NCBI GenBank assembly: GCA_013414705.1
Contig: CP058705.1
Location: 515,862 to 522,763, forward strand
Source: Defluviicoccus sp.
GTDB taxonomy: Bacteria; Pseudomonadota; Alphaproteobacteria; Rhodospirillales; Defluviicoccaceae
Length of the DNA: 6,902 nt
Reading direction: 5' to 3'
The translations under genes and the position numbers were made by a program. Positions 1-5,528 of the stretch are shown piece after piece. Under the pieces are notes generated by a model. The model ran no database searches. It had not been told where the DNA came from and saw only the letters and a list, made by a program, of their open reading frames with translations. How positions within the stretch are numbered: position 1 is the first letter of the stretch; each line of letters starts with the position of its first letter.

Positions 1-1
1 T

Positions 2-661
2 TGGCCGGTCGACGGTACGCCCCATGAGGCAGTGTTTGACGGGAGTCCAATCACGATCGCAGTGCGTGCGGAGGCGGGCAAGATCGACCTCAACACCGGT
101 GCAGACGAGGAACTGCAAGCCCTGTTCACATCCCTGGGGGTGAGCGAAGAACAGGCACAGGCGCTGGTTGATGCAGTTGGCGATTGGCGTGACGAAGACG
201 ATTTCCGGAGACCAAATGGCGCCGAACGTGCGGAATATGCCGCAGCTGGCCGCCTTGGGCCAAAGAATGCACGGTTCGAGCGGGTGGATGAATTGCGCGA
301 TGTTTTAGGTATTACGCTGGAATTATATTCCAGCGTTCGATCTTCGTTGACCGTATATTCGTCGCGCGCATCTGTGGATTTACGATCGGCATCAAGCGCG
401 CTCCTGAGCGCGCTGCACAGACAGAACGACAGCTCGGACAGTGACAGCGTCGCATCGGAACCGGGTGCGATGATGCACCCGGCGGGAGCTGTTGGCGAGC
501 CGGGCGCCGCATTGAACCAAGTCTATTGCATCCGATCGACGTCCCGACTTCCCGAAGGCTACGTCGCGACAGGTGAAGCCATCGTCCGCATCACGGGAAT
601 TAGAAGACAACCTTATTGGATACACGAAACAGGCAGCGAACTCGGTTGCGTCAGAGAATGA
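2..661 (+). CDS. gspK: Type II secretion system minor pseudopilin GspK, C-terminal part (5' end outside window)
   Basis: The reading frame is open from base 2 (WPVDGTPHEAVFDG...) and ends at the TGA at 659-661, so the gene starts before the window; the GTG at 32 is internal. GspK is the large minor pseudopilin that caps the periplasmic tip of the type II secretion pseudopilus together with GspI and GspJ. The visible 219 residues hold the typical family signature: a helix-hairpin-helix-like segment with IDLNTG, then DAVGDWRDEDDFRRPNGAE and a second SAM-like helical region containing FERVDELRDVLGI and SLTVYSSRASVDLRSA. The N-terminal prepilin cleavage site and the transmembrane helix are not visible. 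The C-terminal beta-rich part ends in ITGIRRQPYWIHE, which fits the family. The usual next gene, gspL, is missing; the following DNA is intergenic and then codes on the other strand. Identification is from sequence pattern alone. Confidence 0.88.
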   Translation, partial: WPVDGTPHEAVFDGSPITIAVRAEAGKIDLNTGADEELQALFTSLGVSEEQAQALVDAVGDWRDEDDFRRPNGAERAEYAAAGRLGPKNARFERVDELRDVLGITLELYSSVRSSLTVYSSRASVDLRSASSALLSALHRQNDSSDSDSVASEPGAMMHPAGAVGEPGAALNQVYCIRSTSRLPEGYVATGEAIVRITGIRRQPYWIHETGSELGCVRE

Positions 662-676
662 ACCCGCAGCGCGGGT
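662..676 (+). terminator. Short GC hairpin directly after gspK (weak terminator candidate)
   Basis: A perfect 6-bp stem (ACCCGC / GCGGGT) with a 3-nt AGC loop begins on the base after the gspK stop codon. No T-run follows, so it does not meet the criteria for a classical intrinsic terminator. It may only stabilise the mRNA end or be chance in GC-rich DNA. Confidence 0.25.
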
Positions 677-812
677 AGGAGCGATCAAGTTGCCCGCCAG
701 CTTTTCCGCGACAGTCCCATGCCCAGGCCCGCCAAGGCCGTCCATTCTGTCACCACGTCTGGCCGGTCGCCTCCCGTCGGCACGGACCCGGTCTACCGTC
801 CGCCTTCACCCA

Positions 813-911
813 TGTCATTGCGAGCCGGAGGCGAAGCAATCCACTGTCCAGGGTCGCACACGCTGGCCGGCAGGAGATCGCCACGCCCGCCGGGGCGGGT
901 TCGCGATAACG
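813..911. repeat. Palindromic intergenic repeat (ATTGCGAG...GCAATCC type)
   Basis: This is an imperfect palindrome of about 100 bp between the convergent gspK and YD mini-gene. The left part has TCATTGCGAGC, then GGCGAAGCAATCCA. The right part has GAGATCGCCACGCCCGCC and GGGGCGGGTTCGCGATAACG. The outer arms TCATTGCGAGC and GTTCGCGATAA pair with a few G-U or mismatched positions, and an inner GCCCGCC/GGGCGGG pairing forms a second stem. The composition matches the dispersed intergenic palindromes of many proteobacteria, which can be mobilised, act as RNA structures at gene ends, or mark insertion sites. Only one copy is in the window, so dispersal is inferred. The rest of 662-924 shows no convincing gene. 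Confidence 0.6.
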
Positions 912-924
912 CAGACCATCCGCA

Positions 925-1191
925 TCACCCGCCTGCAGCATCCTTCCCGGCCTCCGACAGCACCGGGCTCTCCGCAGGCGCAGGCGCCGCCGACGGCACC
1001 GTCACCATCTCGCGCACCCGGTTGCCGGCAGCATCGTAGGTGTAGGTGATGGTCTTGCCGCCATCGTGGGTGACGCTCACCAGCCGTCCGCGACCGTCGT
1101 AGGTGTAGGTGGCGGAGAGGGGAGCGGCTTGTGAAGTTTGGACCACTCCGATCGCTACAATTCCGATCAGAAAGCACTCCAAGCTTTTCAT
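925..1191 (-). CDS. Small exported protein with two YD (RHS) repeats
   Basis: This complete 88-codon frame runs from the ATG at 1191 to the TGA at 925. TGAGGA at 1195-1200 lies just upstream as a ribosome binding site with a short spacer. Residues 1-22 look like a Sec signal peptide: a lysine, the hydrophobic stretch CFLIGIVAIGVV, then TSQAA with a probable cleavage near residue 22. The mature part starts with two YD repeats, YTYDGRGRLVSVTHDG (about 29-44) and YTYDAAGNRVRE (about 50-61), followed by an Ala/Pro-rich tail. YD repeats build the beta-cage of RHS/teneurin proteins, but two repeats cannot form one, so the function is unknown. A 15-bp DNA direct repeat (1034-1048 and 1097-1111) encodes the repeat cores in reverse complement. 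It sits 61 bp downstream of the RHS fragment on the same strand, so it may be an orphan of the same locus. Confidence 0.65.
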   Translation of the reverse strand: MKSLECFLIGIVAIGVVQTSQAAPLSATYTYDGRGRLVSVTHDGGKTITYTYDAAGNRVREMVTVPSAAPAPAESPVLSEAGKDAAGG

Positions 1192-1252
1192 GTGTCCTCA
1201 CGTGAGACATTTGCGACATTTCTGGGGAGCAAAATCACCACAGTGTCCTATA

Positions 1253-1686
1253 TCATCCGTCTACAGATACGGCATTCGTGGGACTTGATATCTGCGGAAT
1301 ATCTATTGTTGGCGTTCCGTCCTCATTTTGGCAAAGTTGCCCCGATCCAATGTTACACGGTGGTAGAGGCGGGTAGTCCACCTCGACAGGCTTCGGTTTT
1401 AGCAACGGTCCTGCATTACCAGCATTAATCATTATGCCATTCTCAAGCACAATTTTATTCGTTTTACTATCGTACCTAAAATCAAATTCTCTCCCGTCAA
1501 TCTCAATTCTACCTGGCATGTCTCCAATGGGCAAAGAAAGGAACCTTCCGGTATCTCCGGTCCGTGGGCCTCCCCACATGCCGGTTTCATCAACCCGATT
1601 GCTTGGATCATTCCGCACGTACGCATACATATTCGGCCCATCTCCGTATCCGATGGGGTCTGGGGAGAGGAAGCGCCCGAGGTTGG
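1253..1686 (-). pseudogene. RHS repeat-associated core protein, C-terminal fragment
   Basis: The frame begins inside the conserved RHS core, GRFLSPDPIGYGDGPNMYAYV followed by RNDPSNRVDETG, the hallmark of the RHS-associated core that closes the cage and precedes the variable C-terminal tip. Everything upstream (YD repeats, N-terminus) is missing. The native reading frame stops at about 1686, where an IS21-like terminus begins. The ATG at 1723 belongs to the mobile-element end (MSPRGQFLMSVD) and has no ribosome binding site, so it is not a real start. The tip, about 110 residues from MWGG to the TGA at 1253, contains GRIEIDGREFDFRYDSKTNK, a proline-rich PLLKPKPVEVDYPPLPPC stretch and two cysteines. 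I recognise no known toxin fold in it. The DNA at about 1420-1560 is visibly richer in A+T than its surroundings, which suggests a separately acquired tip. Confidence 0.8.
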
Positions 1687-1743
1687 TGTCAACCGACATG
1701 AGGAATTGACCCCTTGGCGACATTGAAAATTGACCCCACGATT
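1687..1743. mobile_element. One terminus of a probable IS21-family element (remnant)
   Basis: On the plus strand the segment begins TGTCAACCGACATG and holds two direct repeats of 20 bp at 1694-1713 and 1718-1737. They share CGACAT at the start and ATTGACCCC at the end, and agree at 16 of 20 positions with a 24-bp period. A TG-starting end with spaced subterminal repeats of this GGGGTCAATT type is characteristic of IS21-family elements. The left edge coincides with the point where RHS homology begins. The right side is cut at 1743 by the IS6 element, and no istA or istB sequence is left. Family assignment is by pattern, not alignment. Confidence 0.6.
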
Positions 1744-1760
1744 GGCGTTGTCAGAGTAAT
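1744..1760 (+). repeat. Left terminal inverted repeat of the IS6-family element
   Basis: GGCGTTGTCAGAGTAAT matches the inverse of the right end at 16 of 17 positions. It lies directly against the IS21-like remnant. Confidence 0.88.
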
Positions 1761-1797
1761 GAACTGGTGTCGTTTCGACGCACCCAGCGTCAGCAGA

Positions 1798-2493
1798 CTA
1801 CGCGGCCAGCCTCTTCCACTCAGCCAGCGCAGCTGAACGGTTCAGCTTGAATGTGTGCCGGCGATAAAGATGACGCTCAACGTTGAAGAGATTGTGGATC
1901 GAGGCATGAACAGCGGCGAATTTCTGCAGCGTTTCAAGGCTTCGGAAACGGCCCATCAGCCTTTCTCGTCGCCGAAACGGTTGGTGTGAGTTCTCAGCAC
2001 GATTGTTGAGCCAGCGGCGGCATTCCTGGCGATCTGCAACGCCGATAGCCTTCATCGCCGCGCGATATGATCGCAGACGATCGGTTGCGATCGATCGTGG
2101 CCGACCATAGCGCTTCATCACACGCTTCAGAAACGCCAGCGCTGCCTTGCGATCCCGGCGTTTCGTGGCGAAAACCTCAAGCACTTCGCCCTCGTGATCA
2201 ACGGCGCGCCAGAGGTAATGCATCGTCCCGTTGATCCGCACGAACACCTCGTCCAGATGCCAGCGCCAGTTCGAGTATAACCGGTGATGAACGCGCCGCT
2301 TCCTGATCTCCAGGGCGAACAGTGGTCCGAACCGGTTCCACCAGAAACGCACCGTCTCGTGGCTGATGTCGATGCCACGTTCGAACAGCAGGTCCTCCAC
2401 CTGCCGCAGCGACAGCGGATATCGAACGTACATCATCACCGCGAGTCGGATCACCTCGGGCGAACTATTGAAATAGCGGAACGGGCTCTTCAT
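1798..2493 (-). CDS. IS6-family DDE transposase, full length
   Basis: A 231-residue transposase that moves the surrounding element by replicative transposition. A helix-turn-helix DNA-binding region lies at about residues 10-55 (YPLSLRQVEDLLFERGIDIS, then HETVRFWWNRF). The RNase H-like catalytic core shows all three acidic residues: D81 in WHLDEVF, D138 in SIATDRLRSY and E167 in LNNRAENSHQPFRRRER. The overall sequence is like the alphaproteobacterial members of the family, and length is normal. No frameshift or stop interrupts it, so it may be active. There is no clear Shine-Dalgarno sequence before the ATG. The stop codon is 54 bp from the left inverted repeat. Confidence 0.93.
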   Translation of the reverse strand: MKSPFRYFNSSPEVIRLAVMMYVRYPLSLRQVEDLLFERGIDISHETVRFWWNRFGPLFALEIRKRRVHHRLYSNWRWHLDEVFVRINGTMHYLWRAVDHEGEVLEVFATKRRDRKAALAFLKRVMKRYGRPRSIATDRLRSYRAAMKAIGVADRQECRRWLNNRAENSHQPFRRRERLMGRFRSLETLQKFAAVHASIHNLFNVERHLYRRHTFKLNRSAALAEWKRLAA

Positions 2494-2499
2494 CCGCTG

Positions 2500-2528
2500 A
2501 TGTTACGGACGACCGGCGCCCGCCTCAA
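2500..2528 (-). promoter_or_regulatory. Possible transposase promoter
   Basis: On the minus strand TTGAGG (2523-2528) and TAACAT (2500-2505) are separated by 17 bp, each matching 4 of 6 bases of the sigma-70 consensus. Transcription would start close to the transposase ATG at 2493, giving a leaderless or nearly leaderless mRNA, which would fit the missing ribosome binding site. Weak evidence from consensus matching only. Confidence 0.3.
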
Positions 2529-4990
2529 GCCGGATTGCTCTGACAACGCCCCGCAGCCAGCTCAAGCAGGCCCTCGAGCAGCACGTCGCGGCAACCGAGC
2601 AGGATGGCGCTGCGCAGGGCCTCGTCCATGGTGTCGACGGCGACGCTCAAGTCGAATCCGGCTTCCGCCGCCACCGCCCGCAGCTTTTCGGTTACGTTCG
2701 TCAGCCGTGCCTCGCCGCCGCGCAGCAGGCCGTCCAGAAACTCGAGCATGCGCGGATGACCGCCGATCACCCGCAGCAGCTTCTCCATCTCCGCCGGCGC
2801 ACAGCCGGCAAGCGCCGGCAGCCGCAGCAGTAGCTTGCGGCACTCTGCGCGGCTCAGCGGCCCCACCTGGATGTGCCGGAACAGATGCTGCATGTCCGGC
2901 AGCGGGTGGCGGCATGTAATCAGCAGGCGCCCTGCGCGGGCCTGATGGGCAAGGTGACCGAGCCACAGCGGCAAGTCCGGGTCGAGAAAGGCGCCACCGC
3001 CGGGTCGGGTCAGGTTCTGCTCGAAGTTGTCGAGCACCAGAACAATGCGATACCTGGCGAACACCGTCGCCAGCAGCTCGATCCGCGACCGGTCATCCTG
3101 CTCGGGATCCCTGAGCCGCTTCGCCTGCTTCTCCGCCGTATCGTCCGCGTCCGCGAGGGCATGGCCGACGGCGCGCGCGACTTCCGCGACATTGAAGCGT
3201 CCCGCAAAGGCGGCGACAAGAAAGCCGTCCTCAACAAGGCGCATCATGGCACGGCCGGCGATGGTGCTCTTGCCGACGCCGCCGAGCCCCGTCAGCACCG
3301 CACCGGCATGCGTCCGCGATGGATCGCGCAGCGCTCGCAGTGTCTTTCGCAGCTCACGCCGCCGGCCGATCAGGTCGTCCATGCGGAGCTGCGGCACCGG
3401 CCCGTCGATGTCCCACACCGGTCGGCTTTTCAGTGGCTGGGTATCGAGAGCAAAATCCACAATTCGCTGCTCTTCGCCGCGGATGTAGAGCGTCGCCGTC
3501 GCGTATTCCGGCTGCGTTTCTTCGATCGGCGCACCATGACCGATCGCCTGCTGACGCTCCGTTTCCAGTTTCGCACGAGCAGCAGCGAGTGCCTGGCTCG
3601 CCAGCAGGACTTCACCGCGGGCGAGGTTTTCGTAGAACGCGCCGGCGAGACGGCTGGCGTAGCGATCGCTGACCGAGGTCTGCATCGCTAGCACGCACGG
3701 AATGCCGGCACGGAGCAGCGCCTCCGCCAGGCTCGCCGTCTCGCCTGCGTGCACACCGCCGTGGCAGGCGTTCAGCAGCACCAGCGGCAGCGGGCGGCCG
3801 GCGCGACGGATCGGCCCGATCAGGGCCTCGGCGCTGACGTCGACCGGACGGCCGTCCTCGTCCTCCAATTCCAGCACGCCCGGAGCACCATGGCACGACA
3901 GGTGGAGCACATGATAGGCGTCGTCCTGGATCGCCTTGCCGATTTCCTCAGGGTGTCCCACTTCGAGGACACGCACCTGGGCGTTGTCGTGGCGCTGCGC
4001 CGGCTCCACGGCATTGAGGATCGTCTGCAGCTCGCGTTCCTGGTCGAGCACGGCCGAGCGGGTGAGCTGTTCGTCGGGGGCACCGACCGCCACCAGAATC
4101 TTGAGTGGGCCTGCGAGCGGTACTGTCTCCGGCGGAGGCAGCCCGAGCGGGCGGCGAAGCATGACGACGGCGGCCTGAGTGGCGAGCAGCCGGCCATCGG
4201 TCAGCCGGAGTGCTTCGAAGGGAAGGCCCAGCAGCACCGGATCATTGGTCTCAAAGCAGAGCTCGATCCGAGTGCCGATCGGTGCGCGATCGAGAAGCGC
4301 GGCAAGCTCGGCCGCGGCCGTGCCCGGCAGGCAGAAGTGCTCCAACGCACGGCCGAGAGCTTCGAGAGTGCCGTCGAGCGTGCGACGCTCGACGGCGGCA
4401 GCATCCCGGCGTGCGCCATGGCGCACGCCACTCATAAACGCCGCGCAGCCTTCGGTTATGGCGCGCGGCAGCACCGGATGCGTCGCCTCGCCCACGACGG
4501 CATCGCCGATGCAGGCCGTCACCTGTACGTCGCCTTCGGCGCGCTGGCTCAGGGTGACACGGACGGTCGTGCGCGATCCCTGTTCGGGCGGAGAGACCGG
4601 CGGTAGGCCGCCGCGCCGATGAAGAATGGCGTCGGCGATCCTGTCGATATCCTCGATGCCGCAGCAGGCCAGACGCCGAAGCAGCGGCGGCCGCCACAGG
4701 TCGTCGTCCCCGACGATGACCGGGATCAGCACCTTGCCTTCCTTGATGCGCGCGTACTGCAGGTAGTTCGCTTCCGCCTGCACCCAGGGATTGTCCCATG
4801 ATTCTTTCGAGAAGACGACGATCCCGCCGCCGGCCTCCTCAAGGCCGTCGTTGATCTTGGCGACGATGTCGTCGCCCGCGCGGATCTCCCACTTGTCGAG
4901 CCAGACGTTGATGCCGCGCGCCCGGAGCGCCTGCGCCAGAGCCTCGACCGCCGGCTTGTCTTTCGAAGAGTGACTGATAAAGACCGACAT
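2525..4990 (-). CDS. TIR-CHAT-STAND (NB-ARC-like) NLR-type protein, C-terminus truncated by IS6 element
   Basis: Predicted cytoplasmic defence switch, 821 residues from the ATG at 4990. That start is preferred over the ATG at 5110 because MSVFISHSSKDKP is the typical opening of a TIR domain and AGGGGG lies at 4995-5000. Residues 1-125 are TIR, with probable NADase glutamate E73 in NPWVQAEANYL. About 140-500 are CHAT, a caspase-like protease: PFEALRLTDGRLLATQ leads into the His motif HLSCHGAPG (H367) and the Cys motif LLNACHGG (C409). About 535-765 are a STAND NTPase: Walker A GLGGVGKS (568-575), Walker B VLVLDNFE (D654), the sensor-like LLITCR and GGHPRMLEFL. The winged-helix part follows, but after G814 the residues RCQSNPA and the stop are encoded by the IS6 right end. 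STAND proteins usually carry repeats such as TPR, WD40 or LRR as a sensor there; none remain. No partner gene is visible. The anti-phage role is inferred from the architecture. Confidence 0.9.
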   Translation of the reverse strand: MSVFISHSSKDKPAVEALAQALRARGINVWLDKWEIRAGDDIVAKINDGLEEAGGGIVVFSKESWDNPWVQAEANYLQYARIKEGKVLIPVIVGDDDLWRPPLLRRLACCGIEDIDRIADAILHRRGGLPPVSPPEQGSRTTVRVTLSQRAEGDVQVTACIGDAVVGEATHPVLPRAITEGCAAFMSGVRHGARRDAAAVERRTLDGTLEALGRALEHFCLPGTAAAELAALLDRAPIGTRIELCFETNDPVLLGLPFEALRLTDGRLLATQAAVVMLRRPLGLPPPETVPLAGPLKILVAVGAPDEQLTRSAVLDQERELQTILNAVEPAQRHDNAQVRVLEVGHPEEIGKAIQDDAYHVLHLSCHGAPGVLELEDEDGRPVDVSAEALIGPIRRAGRPLPLVLLNACHGGVHAGETASLAEALLRAGIPCVLAMQTSVSDRYASRLAGAFYENLARGEVLLASQALAAARAKLETERQQAIGHGAPIEETQPEYATATLYIRGEEQRIVDFALDTQPLKSRPVWDIDGPVPQLRMDDLIGRRRELRKTLRALRDPSRTHAGAVLTGLGGVGKSTIAGRAMMRLVEDGFLVAAFAGRFNVAEVARAVGHALADADDTAEKQAKRLRDPEQDDRSRIELLATVFARYRIVLVLDNFEQNLTRPGGGAFLDPDLPLWLGHLAHQARAGRLLITCRHPLPDMQHLFRHIQVGPLSRAECRKLLLRLPALAGCAPAEMEKLLRVIGGHPRMLEFLDGLLRGGEARLTNVTEKLRAVAAEAGFDLSVAVDTMDEALRSAILLGCRDVLLEGLLELAAGRCQSNPA
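2534..2550 (-). repeat. Right terminal inverted repeat of the IS6-family element
   Basis: Read on the minus strand this is GGCGTTGTCAGAGCAAT. It lies inside the reading frame of the TIR-CHAT-STAND gene and supplies codons of that protein's altered C-terminus. Confidence 0.88.
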
Positions 4991-4994
4991 CGTG

Positions 4995-5000
4995 CCCCCT
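4995..5000 (-). promoter_or_regulatory. Ribosome binding site that supports the TIR start
   Basis: AGGGGG on the minus strand lies 4 nt before the ATG at 4990, just ahead of the MSVFISHS opening of the TIR domain. It favours this start over the upstream in-frame ATG at 5110, which would add 40 residues unlike any domain. I see no strong promoter in 5001-5131. Confidence 0.5.
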
Positions 5001-5131
5001 GCACCAGGCGTGATGACAACACGCTCCAACCCCCGCAACCGGCCCAGCTTCCACACCTGAGCGTGCAGACGCAATCGCGAAACTGCAGACACGTGCTGGT
5101 GTTGCACCACGTTGGTTCCTGGCGATCGGCA

Positions 5132-5208
5132 TCATCGGTGGTTCTCGATGTCGCTCAGGAGCTGCATTCGCAGCATTCTTCCACGCGCTTCGTTGAAAGC
5201 GGCCAGCT
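5132..5208 (-). pseudogene. 3' remnant of a second phage tail-tube-like gene
   Basis: Reading the minus strand from 5206 to the TGA at 5132-5134 gives 24 codons, including AAFNEARGRMLRMQLLSDI. They align without gaps to the last 24 residues of the intact tail protein encoded at 5529-6809 (AAFDEASGTMLRARLLNDV), with 12 identities, several conservative changes (D/N, V/I, N/S), and stop codons at the same place. The DNA is too diverged for a recent duplication, so this is the end of a paralog. Upstream, the frame is cut at 5209 by the inverted-repeat-bounded segment. No start codon or upstream part remains. The TIR-CHAT-STAND gene follows 141 bp downstream on the same strand. Confidence 0.72.
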
Positions 5209-5229
5209 GTTTTCATGAAAGTGGACACC
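5209..5229 (+). repeat. Left inverted-repeat arm of the 293-bp segment
   Basis: Matches the inverse of 5481-5501 at 19 of 21 positions; the two mismatches are at the 9th and 17th bases. Confidence 0.7.
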
Positions 5230-5480
5230 ATGGGTACGGCGGACGGCACGCGTATTGGCGGAGTTCCGGGTCTGAGCTAACGGAAAGTGGTCTGAGGCGT
5301 CGGGGTTTTTGCCACGCAGGGCGAAGCGGCCGTGGTGCGACCACAGCCTGAGCGCAGCGTGATCGCGGCGGATATGCACCGGCGCGGGAAACGGTGTAGC
5401 TGCTCCGGCATGAGTATCCACACCGTCCCGCGGGGGCGTGGGTGATCCCCCGAACACCGTGCCGATCCTGATCGCCTAGG

Positions 5481-5501
5481 GGTGGCCACTTTGATGAAAA
5501 C
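5481..5501 (-). repeat. Right inverted-repeat arm of the 293-bp segment
   Basis: Partner of the arm at 5209-5229. It lies between the intact tail gene and the segment's interior. Confidence 0.7.
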
Positions 5502-5528
5502 GGAGCCCGGCTTCGTGATCATGTCGCA

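Larger units (their letters stand above)
1744..2550 (-). mobile_element. Complete IS6-family insertion sequence, 807 bp, no target duplication
   Basis: The ends are defined by a terminal inverted repeat: GGCGTTGTCAGAGTAAT at 1744-1760 on the plus strand, and its near-perfect inverse at 2534-2550 (read on minus: GGCGTTGTCAGAGCAAT; 16 of 17 identical). The length and single transposase gene fit the IS6 family. Members normally make 8-bp target duplications, but the flanks differ (CCACGATT on the left, CCGCAGCC on the right). This points to replicative cointegrate formation, an adjacent deletion, or recombination between two copies after insertion. Confidence 0.9.
5209..5501. mobile_element. 293-bp segment bounded by 21-bp inverted repeats (possible MITE or decayed IS)
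   Basis: The arms at 5209-5229 (GTTTTCATGAAAGTGGACAC, then C) and 5481-5501 (its inverse, GGTGGCCACTTTGATGAAAA, then C) match at 19 of 21 positions. A further direct copy of the core GAAAGTGG occurs at 5283-5290, 66 bp from the one at 5217-5224. Repeated subterminal motifs of this kind resemble IS21-family ends. The interior has no recognisable transposase; open frames of 81 and 100 codons on the minus strand look like chance translations of GC-rich DNA. I see no target duplication at the ends. One end abuts the tail-gene remnant exactly. The other lies 27 bp downstream of the intact tail gene's stop. Confidence 0.5.

Noticed and set aside
1253..1723. RHS frame as an intact gene starting at the ATG at 1723
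   Set aside because: The first 12 codons are mobile-element terminus sequence, there is no ribosome binding site, and the protein would begin in the middle of the conserved RHS core.
2873..4622. Several long plus-strand open frames opposite the TIR-CHAT-STAND gene
   Set aside because: They are antisense shadows of a clearly coding minus strand in high-GC DNA; their products are Arg/Ser/Ala-rich and show no motifs.
4990..5110. Upstream start (MVQHQHVS...) for the TIR-CHAT-STAND protein
   Set aside because: The 40 extra residues resemble no domain, and a ribosome binding site and typical TIR opening lie at the ATG at 4990.
5155..5457. Open frame of 100 codons on the minus strand
   Set aside because: It crosses the 293-bp segment into the tail remnant in a frame different from the one that matches the tail protein. 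Composition looks non-coding.
5277..5522. Open frame of 81 codons on the minus strand just after the tail gene stop (MITKPGSVFIKVATP...)
   Set aside because: It spans an inverted-repeat arm, is rich in Arg/Pro/Ser/Cys like random translation of GC-rich DNA, and overlaps another open frame. No recognisable protein pattern.
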